A DNA stretch of 7,111 bases from Spirochaetales bacterium (lineage in GTDB: Bacteria; Spirochaetota; Spirochaetia; Sphaerochaetales; Sphaerochaetaceae): the NCBI GenBank assembly GCA_017614625.1, contig JAGABK010000135.1:1-7111 (forward strand). The letters are read 5' to 3'. Position 1 is the stretch's first letter. The number at the start of each line of letters is the position of its first letter. The notes under the pieces were generated by a model that saw nothing but the letters and a program-made list of their open reading frames with translations, was not told the origin of the DNA and made no database searches. Positions 1 to 6,797 of the stretch are shown here, piece after piece. A program made the position numbers and the translations under genes.

Positions 1-528
1 ATCATAGGCGTCCGGGGCCATGCCGAGACGGTCGGGCTCCAGGGTGTCGAGGATGCCGACGGGAATGCCGTTGAATCACAGCTGGTAACATGCATGGAGG
101 ACGCGCAGAACCTGGTGGACTCCGGGGAATTCAACACCAGCGACCAGATAGTGGTCGTGGTCCAGACGACGTTCTCCGAGAAGGAATTCCTGGCGATAAG
201 GAAATACCTCAAGGGGGTCTTCCCGAAGATCAGGTTCTCCAATTCGCCCTGCGGGGCGACCATCGCCCGGAACAAGGCCGTGCTGCAGCTTGCCGAGCAG
301 ACCGACGCGGTCATTGTGATAGGCGGAAAGGCGAGCGAGAACACCAGGGGGCTTGCAAGGAAGGTTGCGGAGACGGGAAAGCCTGTCTTCAGCATCGAGA
401 ACGAGAAAGACCTGGACGGGGAGCTTCTCAGGACATTGTCCGGCTTCTCATCCGTGGGAATATGCAGCGGGTCGTCGACGCCCACGTCCATAATCAGGGC
501 AGTCGAGGAGATATTGGAGGAACTATGA
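1..528 (+). CDS. ispH: 4-hydroxy-3-methylbut-2-enyl diphosphate reductase, C-terminal part (5' end outside window)
   Basis: This is the last 175 residues of IspH, the [4Fe-4S] enzyme that reduces HMBPP to IPP and DMAPP in the last step of the MEP isoprenoid pathway in the cytoplasm. The reading frame is open from base 1, so the gene starts upstream. Roughly the first 115 residues, including the first cluster cysteine, are missing. Visible landmarks in fragment numbering are His7-Ala-Glu9 (E. coli His124 and catalytic Glu126), a cysteine at 32, the cluster Cys84 in PCGAT, Ser112 and Asn114 (substrate-binding Ser225 and Asn227), and Ser159 in GSSTP (Ser269). The usual KNSSN and RQ motifs read KASEN and RNK here. 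The TGA stop overlaps the next start as ATGA, so the gene leads into an operon with the M32 peptidase and pgsA. The assignment is secure; only the 5' part is unseen. Confidence 0.95.
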   Translation: MIGVRGHAETVGLQGVEDADGNAVESQLVTCMEDAQNLVDSGEFNTSDQIVVVVQTTFSEKEFLAIRKYLKGVFPKIRFSNSPCGATIARNKAVLQLAEQTDAVIVIGGKASENTRGLARKVAETGKPVFSIENEKDLDGELLRTLSGFSSVGICSGSSTPTSIIRAVEEILEEL

Positions 529-2042
529 CCGGAGCTCAGAGAAAGGCTTACGACAGACTTTTGGAACTGGACCGCACCTTGACCATGATCGGCCATATAG
601 ACGCGGTCCTCGGATATGATTTCGAGACGGTCATGAGCAAGAAGGGCGGTGACGAGAGAGCCGAGCAGATGGCATGGCTTTCCTCAAGGATGCACAGCCT
701 GTCCACATCCAAGCGGATCGGCACCTGGCTGGAGACCCTCGAGGGCGTGACCGACGCCACGGACGAGGAGAAGGCCCTGATCAGGGTCTGGAAGAAGCAT
801 TACAACGACGTGGTCAGGATTCCGGCCAAACTGGTTTCCGAGATCAGCCGCGCCTCGAACGAGTGCCAGAACAGATGGTTCACCGCAAGGCAGGACGGAG
901 ACTTCAAGTCCTTCTGTCCCTATCTCGAGAAGCTGGTGGACCTGAAGAAGGAGAGGGCGTCCCTGATCGCCGACGGCAAAGGCCTTTACGACACCATGCT
1001 GGACCGCAACGACACGGGGTTCGACAGCGCGCAGATCGGAAAGCTCTTCGACGGCATGCAGAAGACCATCCTGGATGTCGTGCAGGCAGTGGAGAACTCC
1101 GGCAGGCAGGTGACGGACAGGGAAGAGGCCTTCCTCTATGAGAAGTACGACGTTGAGAAGCAGAAGGAGTTCTCCCGCAGGATCCTGTCCGACATGGGCT
1201 TCGAATTCGACCGCAGCTCCATAGGTGTCGTGGCGCACCCGTTCACCAGCACCGTGGGCGGCGACGACATAAGGATCACCACGCGCTTCGAGGACCCGAA
1301 CGTCACGAGCCAGATCTACACGATAATCCATGAGGGCGGACACGCCATCTACGAGATGGGCGCCAACAACGGCACGCTCAAGGGAACCAGCCTTGGACAG
1401 GGCGAGAGCAACACCTTCCACGAGTCGCAGAGCAGGCTCTGGGAGAACCTCGTGGCACGCAGCCCTTACTTCTGGGAGCATTATTTCCCGATCTTCCGCG
1501 ACACAGTCCCCGAGCAGACGAAGGGCGTGGAGTTCGATACCTTCATGAAGGCCGTCAACCGCGTCAGGCGCGACGACATAAGGGTCAACGCGGACGAGGT
1601 CACGTACGGACTGCACATCATCCTCCGCTTCCGCCTGGAGAAGGAGTTCATCGACGGCAGCCTGAGGATCAAGGACCTTCCGGAGGCCTGGGACGAGATG
1701 TCGCTCAAACTCCTGGGCAAGAGGCCGGACAGCATGAAGAGCGGCGTCCTGCAGGACGTGCACTGGATGGGCGGAATGTACGGATACTTCCCGTCATACG
1801 CGCTGGGAAACATCATCAACGCCCACATCTGGAATTTCATGGGCAAGGACCTTGATCTCAACGATGTCATGAAACGTGGTGAACTCTTTAAAATCAAAGA
1901 CTATCTCACCGAAAGGTACTACCGTTACGGCGCGATCTATCCATCCGCCGAAATGCTGAGAAGGGTGACGGGCAAAGACCTGGACGCCTCATTCTTCGAC
2001 GTTTATCTCAGGGACAAGTACAGGAGGCTTTTCAGCTTATGA
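525..2042 (+). CDS. M32 family metallocarboxypeptidase (carboxypeptidase Taq type)
   Basis: The 505-residue product has the usual length for M32 zinc carboxypeptidases, which remove C-terminal amino acids from peptides with broad specificity, normally in the cytoplasm. The zinc site is HEGGH at residues 269-273, with Glu300 in the HESQSRLWEN block as the third ligand. Other family blocks are DEVTYGLHI around 357-365, DVHW around 411-414 and GYFPSYALGN at 420-429. No signal peptide is seen. The start is the ATG at 525, with GGAGG at 516-520; it overlaps the ispH stop by 4 nt. The frame stays open upstream to about base 90, but that stretch lies inside ispH and does not resemble M32, so it is not counted. 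The stop overlaps the pgsA start in the same ATGA manner, implying translational coupling. Its link to isoprenoid and lipid genes is probably just operon sharing for peptide recycling. The gene looks intact. Confidence 0.95.
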   Translation: MTGAQRKAYDRLLELDRTLTMIGHIDAVLGYDFETVMSKKGGDERAEQMAWLSSRMHSLSTSKRIGTWLETLEGVTDATDEEKALIRVWKKHYNDVVRIPAKLVSEISRASNECQNRWFTARQDGDFKSFCPYLEKLVDLKKERASLIADGKGLYDTMLDRNDTGFDSAQIGKLFDGMQKTILDVVQAVENSGRQVTDREEAFLYEKYDVEKQKEFSRRILSDMGFEFDRSSIGVVAHPFTSTVGGDDIRITTRFEDPNVTSQIYTIIHEGGHAIYEMGANNGTLKGTSLGQGESNTFHESQSRLWENLVARSPYFWEHYFPIFRDTVPEQTKGVEFDTFMKAVNRVRRDDIRVNADEVTYGLHIILRFRLEKEFIDGSLRIKDLPEAWDEMSLKLLGKRPDSMKSGVLQDVHWMGGMYGYFPSYALGNIINAHIWNFMGKDLDLNDVMKRGELFKIKDYLTERYYRYGAIYPSAEMLRRVTGKDLDASFFDVYLRDKYRRLFSL

Positions 2043-2635
2043 ATCTTCCGAACAAACTTACCGTGACCAGACTGGTTCTGGCACCTGTCTTCTTCATCGT
2101 GTTCTTCCTTCCGGATATCTTCCCTTCGATGAATGCGATACTCTACGCTGTTCTCCTGGTCCTGGTCTACGGGGTCATGGAGCTGACCGACCTTCTGGAC
2201 GGCAAGATCGCCAGGAAGAACAACCTGGTTACCGACCTGGGCAAGGTCCTGGATCCGTTCGCCGATGTCATCAGCCACCTGACGTTCTTCACCTGCCTCC
2301 TCGCATGCGGCGTCATGCCGGTGTGGGCCTTCATCCCCATCGTCTGGAGAGAGTTCGCCCAGAGCTTCACGAGGATGCTCATGATGGGCAAGGGAAAGGC
2401 GATGGCTGCCAACATCTTCGGAAAGGCCAAGACCTGCCTGTACGCCCTGTCCTGTCCGTTCGGCTTCGCCATGAGGATCGCCATGGTCAAGCAGGCCACC
2501 GGTACGGTCGTGGATTTCCTGAGGTATTCGACTGTCGTGCTGTTCGCCCTTGCGGCAGTGGCTTCGGTGGTTTCCTATCTTATCTACGTGAACGCAATCA
2601 GGAAGAGCGGGGTTCTCAGCGACATGACGCGCTGA
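2039..2635 (+). CDS. pgsA: CDP-alcohol phosphatidyltransferase, PgsA-like (phosphatidylglycerophosphate synthase)
   Basis: This is a 198-residue integral membrane enzyme of the CDP-alcohol phosphatidyltransferase family. PgsA joins CDP-diacylglycerol to glycerol-3-phosphate, the committed step to phosphatidylglycerol. The family signature is complete: Asp51, Asp54-Gly55, Ala58-Arg59, Gly68, Asp72 and Asp76, with correct spacing. These acidic residues bind the metal and the CDP group. The N-terminus (MNLPNKLTVTR) is typical of PgsA, and hydrophobic segments occur near 12-29, 33-50, about 77-100 and 165-187. AGGAGG at 2022-2027 lies 11 nt before the ATG, which overlaps the M32 stop as ATGA. The 3' end overlaps the convergent gene by 20 nt. 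The alcohol acceptor cannot be proved from sequence: some spirochaete relatives use other alcohols, so the family call is firmer than the gene symbol. Confidence 0.85.
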   Translation: MNLPNKLTVTRLVLAPVFFIVFFLPDIFPSMNAILYAVLLVLVYGVMELTDLLDGKIARKNNLVTDLGKVLDPFADVISHLTFFTCLLACGVMPVWAFIPIVWREFAQSFTRMLMMGKGKAMAANIFGKAKTCLYALSCPFGFAMRIAMVKQATGTVVDFLRYSTVVLFALAAVASVVSYLIYVNAIRKSGVLSDMTR

Positions 2636-2636
2636 G
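2615..2636. repeat. Palindrome containing both stop codons of convergent genes
   Basis: CTCAGCG at 2615-2621 is perfectly complementary to CGCTGAG at 2630-2636, with an 8-nt loop. The 3' arm carries the pgsA stop TGA (2633-2635). The 5' arm carries the reverse-strand stop of the nucleotidyltransferase gene (2616-2618). No T-run follows on either strand, so this is not a classical intrinsic terminator. It may still act as a weak bidirectional barrier or as a 3'-end stabiliser for both mRNAs. Confidence 0.55.
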
Positions 2637-3332
2637 GTACTCAGAAACCGCTTCGGGAACCAGTTCCCTTATATCTTCAGTCCTGTTCTCCGCCAGCGCC
2701 TCGCGCACCATGGCGGAGGATACGTAATGGTCGCCCAGACGCTTGCGCTCGGCGACCTTCAGCGTGATCCCGTGTTTCCTGCATTCCTGTCTCAATGCGT
2801 TGAGGTGTATCTCCGACAGCTCGTCGCGCGGCTCGTCGCCGGCGAAGGCGGCTTTGATACCCAGCGAATCGCATACGTGGCAGAAGACCATGCCGTCCAG
2901 AACTGCATGGGCAGGTGCGCTGCCCAGATATTCGGTCAGATAACCTTTCGGAAAGTCGTTGCGGCTGATCAGATAGGGGCCGGAGGGGAGGACCGTGACG
3001 TTTTCAAGGTCCGCCAGGCAGCGCCTTGTAAGTTCCAGCCTGTCCTGCGGCGGAAGCTCGATTCCGGTGCTCTCGTGGTTGCCGCGGCTTCCTGATTCCG
3101 GAGTTCCCTGGATCACGAAGATGATCACACGGGAACTGCGCTTCGACGCGATTTCGGCTATGTACCTGTGTCCGTTCGTGAAGGGATTTGCGTTGAAGAC
3201 CATGGCCGACATTCCGTCCTGCGCAGGAATCTCCCCACGAATCGACTTTTCCCATCCAATCAGGCCGGCTTTCCCGTTTCCGATCATATTGAGATAAGTT
3301 TCAAATATGTCCTTCGTGATTTCAAACGCCAT
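2616..3332 (-). CDS. Citrate lyase ligase (CitC)-like nucleotidyltransferase lacking the N-terminal acetyltransferase domain
   Basis: The 238-residue product resembles the C-terminal nucleotidyltransferase domain of [citrate (pro-3S)-lyase] ligase, which activates citrate lyase by ATP-dependent acetylation of its acyl-carrier prosthetic group. The HIGH-type nucleotide motif is NPFTNGH at residues 49-55, in the CitC-like context VFNANPFTNGHRYIAE. A GDEP segment and a C-terminal VSSAMVR (204-210) fit the family's ISSxxR-like motif. CitC proteins are usually about 340-350 residues with an N-terminal GNAT-like domain; here only about 40 residues precede the core, and the upstream reverse-strand DNA is occupied by the divergent permease gene. 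No citrate lyase subunit gene is in the window, so the substrate is uncertain; it could be another adenylyl- or cytidylyltransferase. A weak AAGGG lies a few bases before the ATG. The gene converges on pgsA and probably has its own promoter in 3333-3410. Confidence 0.72.
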   Translation of the reverse strand: MAFEITKDIFETYLNMIGNGKAGLIGWEKSIRGEIPAQDGMSAMVFNANPFTNGHRYIAEIASKRSSRVIIFVIQGTPESGSRGNHESTGIELPPQDRLELTRRCLADLENVTVLPSGPYLISRNDFPKGYLTEYLGSAPAHAVLDGMVFCHVCDSLGIKAAFAGDEPRDELSEIHLNALRQECRKHGITLKVAERKRLGDHYVSSAMVREALAENRTEDIRELVPEAVSEYLSASCR

Positions 3333-3369
3333 GGCGCACCCTTTTGTCTCTGCAGAAGTTTATCATCTG

Positions 3370-3398
3370 TTGTCTGCATTGGGAACAGGGGATATACT
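3370..3398 (+). promoter_or_regulatory. Sigma-70-type promoter of the permease operon
   Basis: TTGTCT (3370-3375) and TATACT (3393-3398) are separated by 17 bp, matching the -35 and -10 consensus at 4/6 and 5/6. Transcription would start near 3405-3408, only about 3-6 nt before the ATG at 3411. This fits the absence of any Shine-Dalgarno sequence in front of that gene. It is the only good promoter seen in the 78-nt divergent gap. Reverse-strand elements there are much weaker. Confidence 0.6.
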
Positions 3399-3410
3399 GT
3401 TTCCTGTATC

Positions 3411-4664
3411 ATGGACATCGAGCTGATCTGCCTTATCTCCATGCTTGCAGCGTTCCTGCTGGCCAATCTTCTTCTCAAACTGCCCGTAAGCATCTCGATG
3501 ATGGTCGCCGCCGTCGCAGGCGCGCTCGTGGGTGGCCAGGGCATCCCGGTGAGGCATCTTTTCGAAGGGGCGTTCGCATATCTGGACACCATAATGACCA
3601 TCTCCTGCGCCATGATCTTCATGACATTCATGCAGGAGTCCGGCGCTCTCGAGGCCCTGAAGACCGCCATTGTCAGACGGTTCCACAAGGTGCCCGTGCT
3701 GATGCTCTTCCTTCTGACCGCCACTGTCATGTTCCCCGGAATGATAACCGGCTCCTCCACGGCCGCAGTGCTGAGTACAGGCGCTCTGGTCGCCCCGGTC
3801 CTTCTTCTCATGGGAATTCCGAAGGAGAAGGCCGGCGCCATGATTTCCATGGCGGCCATCATGGGAATGGCGGCACCTCCGGTCAACATCCCGGCCATGC
3901 TCATCTGCGCGGGTGTGGACATCCCGTACACGGGGTTCGCCGGAATCCTGTTCCTGCTCACGGTTCCCTGCGCACTGATATGCACACTGGTGCTGGGCCT
4001 TAAGTACTGCAGGAACCTCAGCCTCGAGAAGATGTCCGATGGCCTGGATACCGGGATAGGACGCGAATACGGATTCAGACTTTATGTTCCTGCCATCGTC
4101 CTTGTGATCCTTCTGGTCGTCTCGCGGCTTGTTCCCTCGTTCCCGCAGCTCGGGACCTGCCTCATCTTCCTCATCTGCGCCTTCATCGGAATCTTCACCG
4201 GAAGGCGTTTCAACGTCTGGAAGGCCCTGCTGTCCTCAATGGACGACACAGTCCCCATCCTTGGAAAGCTCATGGGAGTGGGGATGTTCATCCAGGTCAT
4301 GACGCTTGTCGGCGCCCGCGGCTGGATAGTGACGGGCTGTCTGGGACTCGGCCTGTGGTTCGTGCTGGTCTCGTCCTTCGTGGTGCTGCCCGCCTTCGGC
4401 GCGGTCAACTCGTACGGAGCGGCATCGGTCATAGGGATCCCGCTTCTTCTGGCCATCCAGAGGGGAATGTCCGTCCGCTCGGTGACGGTCGCCGCCATAC
4501 TGGCGTTTTTGTGCTGCCTGGGCGACATCATGCCGCCGACGGCCCTGGCGGGAAACCATGCGGCCCGGCTTGTCGGTCTCAAGTACAGGAAGGTGTTCGC
4601 ACACAGCCTCCTTCCTTTCGCAATCTGTCTGGCAGGCGCCGCCGCGGTGCTGTTCCTGCTATAG
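3411..4664 (+). CDS. TRAP transporter large permease (DctM-like), without visible DctP/DctQ partners
   Basis: This is a very hydrophobic 417-residue protein with about ten to twelve membrane segments and a polar loop near 197-223 that divides it into two halves. The N half has GSSTAAV starting at residue 114 and a Pro-Pro at 156-157. The C half has GDIMPPTALAGNH starting at 371. Paired motifs of this kind resemble the two re-entrant hairpins of DctM/TAXI-type TRAP permeases and other ion-transporter-superfamily carriers. Such proteins usually import organic acids or amino-acid-like anions using the Na+ gradient. TRAP systems need a binding protein and a small DctQ subunit, and neither is seen here. 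The frame runs open upstream to 3168, but that overlaps the divergent gene, so ATG 3411 is chosen; it has no Shine-Dalgarno and fits a leaderless start. The downstream genes follow within 9-16 nt. A different IT-superfamily carrier remains possible. Confidence 0.7.
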   Translation: MDIELICLISMLAAFLLANLLLKLPVSISMMVAAVAGALVGGQGIPVRHLFEGAFAYLDTIMTISCAMIFMTFMQESGALEALKTAIVRRFHKVPVLMLFLLTATVMFPGMITGSSTAAVLSTGALVAPVLLLMGIPKEKAGAMISMAAIMGMAAPPVNIPAMLICAGVDIPYTGFAGILFLLTVPCALICTLVLGLKYCRNLSLEKMSDGLDTGIGREYGFRLYVPAIVLVILLVVSRLVPSFPQLGTCLIFLICAFIGIFTGRRFNVWKALLSSMDDTVPILGKLMGVGMFIQVMTLVGARGWIVTGCLGLGLWFVLVSSFVVLPAFGAVNSYGAASVIGIPLLLAIQRGMSVRSVTVAAILAFLCCLGDIMPPTALAGNHAARLVGLKYRKVFAHSLLPFAICLAGAAAVLFLL

Positions 4665-4673
4665 GAGGAAGGG

Positions 4674-4823
4674 ATGCTCAAGTATGTCTATCTTGCAATA
4701 GCCGCCTTCCTCCTGGTCCTTGTGGTCGTTTCCATGTTCAGGAAGAAGAAGGACGTCTTCTTCCAGATCGATGCCGCCGTGATAGCCGTGGTGCTCCTTC
4801 TCAGGGTGCTGCTCATAAGGTAG
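4674..4823 (+). CDS. 49-residue membrane miniprotein with two predicted helices
   Basis: This is a short gene with a strong AGGAGG (4663-4668) 5 nt before its ATG, the best ribosome binding site in the operon. The product starts MLKYVYLAIAAF and has hydrophobic stretches at about 4-22 and 34-48. A strongly basic RKKK at 23-26 lies between them. By the positive-inside rule this loop would be cytoplasmic, with both ends outside. It starts 9 nt after the permease stop and ends 10 nt before the hydrolase start, so it is co-transcribed with both. I do not recognise a family. The strong signal, clean stop and exact fit in the operon argue for a real gene. It could be a small partner of the permease or the membrane-anchored hydrolase. 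It is far smaller than a normal DctQ (about 160 residues, four helices), so equating it with DctQ would be speculation. Confidence 0.75.
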   Translation: MLKYVYLAIAAFLLVLVVVSMFRKKKDVFFQIDAAVIAVVLLLRVLLIR

Positions 4824-4833
4824 GGGTTTTGTG

Positions 4834-5967
4834 ATGAAGAAGATTCCGGTCCATATAATCACAGCCTCGATTCTTAGCCTTCTGGCGATCTGCGCGGTGG
4901 TCTATCTTGCCGTTGTCTTCGGCGCGGCGCGAAAGGCGGAGCCTATCTATCCCGGAGAGGGCGTCACGCAGGTCCGCATGCTCAGCGAATGGTGCCCATC
5001 ACTGAAGGGGACCGCAGGGGACACCGAGGTCTACGTCCTGGACAGCGGAACGCCCGGAGCCTCCATGCTGGTGCTGGGCGGAACGCATCCCAACGAGCCT
5101 GCGGGCTACCTCAGCGCCGTAATGCTCGTGGAGTACTGCAGGCCCTCCTGCGGCATCCTCTACGTGATTCCCAGGTCCAACAACAGCGGCTTCACATGCA
5201 CGGACCCGCTTGAGGCATCGCCCATGACGTTCGGCATTGAGACGGCAGGCGGAGTGCGGACCTTCCGCTTCGGAAGCCGCGCCACCAATCCCGTGGACCA
5301 GTGGCCCGACAGCGAGGTCTACATCCACGCCTCGTCCGGCCAGATCCTCAGCGGAAGCGAGACGCGCAACCTCAACCGTGCCTATCCCGGGCGCGAGGAC
5401 GGAACCCTCACGGAGAAGGTCGCGTTCGCCATAACGGAGCTTATAAAAAATAATTATATAGATATTACGGTCGACCTGCACGAGGCTTCCCCCGAATACA
5501 CGACGGTGAACGCCATCGTCGCGCACGAGGACGCCCTGAGCCTTGCCTTCCTGACCATGTGGGACGTGGAGGAGTCCTTCCGCATCTCCGCAGACGAATC
5601 GCCGCGGAACCTCCACGGCCTGACGCACAGGGAGCTGGGCGATTTCACCGACACGCTGGCCCTCCTGATGGAGACGGCCAACCCCTCCCAGGGAAGGCTG
5701 CGCGGAAGGACGGACGCAAATCTGGTTGTGAGCGGACAGGACAAGTTCTATGTGCGCGCCGCATCCTACGATGCCGTGACCGTCCCGTACGACGAACGCG
5801 GAATCAGCATCTCCGAGCGCTGCGCCAGGCATGTCTCGTGCCTCGCCGCCATGGCTGAGATGTCCCCGTTCGTGGGAGAAGGCAGGGAGATCAATCTGGG
5901 CGACATGCCCGCATACGAGGAGATCGTCGCCAACGGGATCGGGTATTATCTGCACGACCCGGTCTGA
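4834..5967 (+). CDS. Membrane-anchored M14 zinc hydrolase, succinylglutamate desuccinylase/aspartoacylase-like
   Basis: The 377-residue product has an N-terminal hydrophobic anchor (about residues 8-30) after MKK, so the catalytic domain should lie outside the cytoplasmic membrane. The first zinc motif is GGTHPNE, with His85 and Glu88; the third ligand is His216 in DLHEA. NLNR at 179-182 matches the substrate-binding motif of the family, and Glu280 in LLMETANP is the likely catalytic glutamate. Relatives (AstE, ASPA) hydrolyse N-acyl amino acids such as N-succinylglutamate or N-acetylaspartate, but they are cytoplasmic; an anchored version suggests processing of an external amide or N-acyl compound. 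ATG 4834 is preferred over GTG 4831 because AGGGG (4822-4826) is then 7 nt away. The gene sits in an operon with the permease, whose cargo may be its product. A strikingly AT-rich patch lies at 5441-5467, inside the coding region. The substrate is unknown. Confidence 0.82.
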   Translation: MKKIPVHIITASILSLLAICAVVYLAVVFGAARKAEPIYPGEGVTQVRMLSEWCPSLKGTAGDTEVYVLDSGTPGASMLVLGGTHPNEPAGYLSAVMLVEYCRPSCGILYVIPRSNNSGFTCTDPLEASPMTFGIETAGGVRTFRFGSRATNPVDQWPDSEVYIHASSGQILSGSETRNLNRAYPGREDGTLTEKVAFAITELIKNNYIDITVDLHEASPEYTTVNAIVAHEDALSLAFLTMWDVEESFRISADESPRNLHGLTHRELGDFTDTLALLMETANPSQGRLRGRTDANLVVSGQDKFYVRAASYDAVTVPYDERGISISERCARHVSCLAAMAEMSPFVGEGREINLGDMPAYEEIVANGIGYYLHDPV

Positions 5968-5983
5968 TGCGCACGGAGGTATT

Positions 5984-6781
5984 ATGGACAGGATTTTCGA
6001 AGAGTTGAGGAAAGAGGGCAGGGTCCTGGTCTTCGGACACAGGGGAATGAGCCAGTACTATCCGGAGAACACAATGCTCTCCTTCTCGAAGTGCGCCGAG
6101 AACCCCTCGGTGGACGGGGTCGAGCTCGATGTCCATGTCTGCAGAAGCGGCGAGGTCGTGGTCGCCCACGATTTCTCCCTAAAGCGCACCGCCGGGATCG
6201 ACAGGGAGATCGAGGACCTCACGCTGGACGAACTGCGCGCCATTGACGTGGGCTCCTTCAAGTCCCCGGAGTTCTCCGATTGCAGGATCCCTCTTCTGAG
6301 CGAGCTCTTCTCGACCATCGGCGACCGCTTCATCTACGACGTGGAGCTCAAGGTCAAGGCCTGGCACGTCAACCGCGACCTCTCCAGGAAGGTCTACGCC
6401 CTCATCCGCGAATACGGGCTTGAGAAGAACGTCCTGGTCTCCAGCTTCAACCCCTTCGCCCTCAGGGCCTTCCGCTCCGTCTCGCACGGAACCATCCCCA
6501 CGGCCGACATCTTCGAGGACGCCCCTTCCATCCCGAAGCCGCTCCGTTACGGCGGCGGACGCCTGGTCAGCCGCAGCACCTTCCAGAAGCCCGTCTTCCG
6601 TCAGATCGATGACTCCTACCTGGCCTCGCACGGGGCCCTTCCCATCGTCACATGGACCGTGAACGAGGAGGCCGAAGTACGCCGTCTGATGGCCCTGAAC
6701 AAGGGCGGAATGAAGGTTTTCGGCCTCATCGGAAACGATCCGGCCATGCTTGCACGGGCGTTAACTTGTTGCGCTGAATAG
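5984..6781 (+). CDS. Glycerophosphodiester phosphodiesterase family protein
   Basis: The 265-residue product has the standard bacterial GDPD layout and no signal peptide, so it is probably cytoplasmic. GDPD enzymes hydrolyse deacylated phospholipids (glycerophosphodiesters) to glycerol-3-phosphate and an alcohol. Catalytic landmarks are His19-Arg20 in FGHRG, PENT at 27-30, Glu47 and Asp49 in VELDVH, His62-Asp63 in VVAHD, and Glu121/Lys123 in YDVELKVK. These match the metal- and phosphate-binding set of the TIM-barrel fold. TWTVNEE near the C-terminus is the usual late strand motif. The start is ATG 5984, with GGAGG at 5975-5979 only 4 nt upstream; the longer open frame from 5831 lies inside the previous gene. 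It is the last gene of the four-gene operon, 16 nt after the hydrolase. Its product could feed glycerol-3-phosphate to PgsA, encoded nearby but in a different operon. The exact diester is unknown. Confidence 0.9.
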   Translation: MDRIFEELRKEGRVLVFGHRGMSQYYPENTMLSFSKCAENPSVDGVELDVHVCRSGEVVVAHDFSLKRTAGIDREIEDLTLDELRAIDVGSFKSPEFSDCRIPLLSELFSTIGDRFIYDVELKVKAWHVNRDLSRKVYALIREYGLEKNVLVSSFNPFALRAFRSVSHGTIPTADIFEDAPSIPKPLRYGGGRLVSRSTFQKPVFRQIDDSYLASHGALPIVTWTVNEEAEVRRLMALNKGGMKVFGLIGNDPAMLARALTCCAE

Positions 6782-6797
6782 GCTTTGCCTCGCGCGT

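Noticed and set aside
90..524. In-frame upstream extension of the M32 peptidase
   Set aside because: It is the +2 shadow of ispH, shows no M32 similarity, and the ATG at 525 has a good ribosome binding site and the normal family length.
684..1763. Long reverse-strand open frame opposite the M32 gene
   Set aside because: Its sequence is a low-complexity shadow of a conserved gene; GC-rich DNA commonly leaves such antisense frames open.
3341..3390. Reverse-strand promoter for the CitC-like gene (TTCCCA, 17 bp, TAAACT)
   Set aside because: Both hexamers match the consensus poorly; a promoter is expected here but this one cannot be supported.
3168..3410. N-terminal extension of the permease
   Set aside because: The stretch overlaps the divergent nucleotidyltransferase gene and is not membrane-like; the promoter at 3370-3398 also places the start at 3411.
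5445..5451. A AAA AAT slippery heptamer in frame in the hydrolase gene
   Set aside because: A -1 shift meets TAA immediately and no downstream pseudoknot is evident; the full-length frame encodes the essential third zinc ligand.
4999..5955. Long reverse-strand open frame opposite the M14 hydrolase
   Set aside because: It lies wholly within a gene with clear catalytic motifs and has no recognisable domain or ribosome binding site.
6780..6790. AGGC-TTT-GCCT mini-hairpin as the operon terminator
   Set aside because: The stem is only 4 bp and is followed by CGCGCG rather than a T-run.
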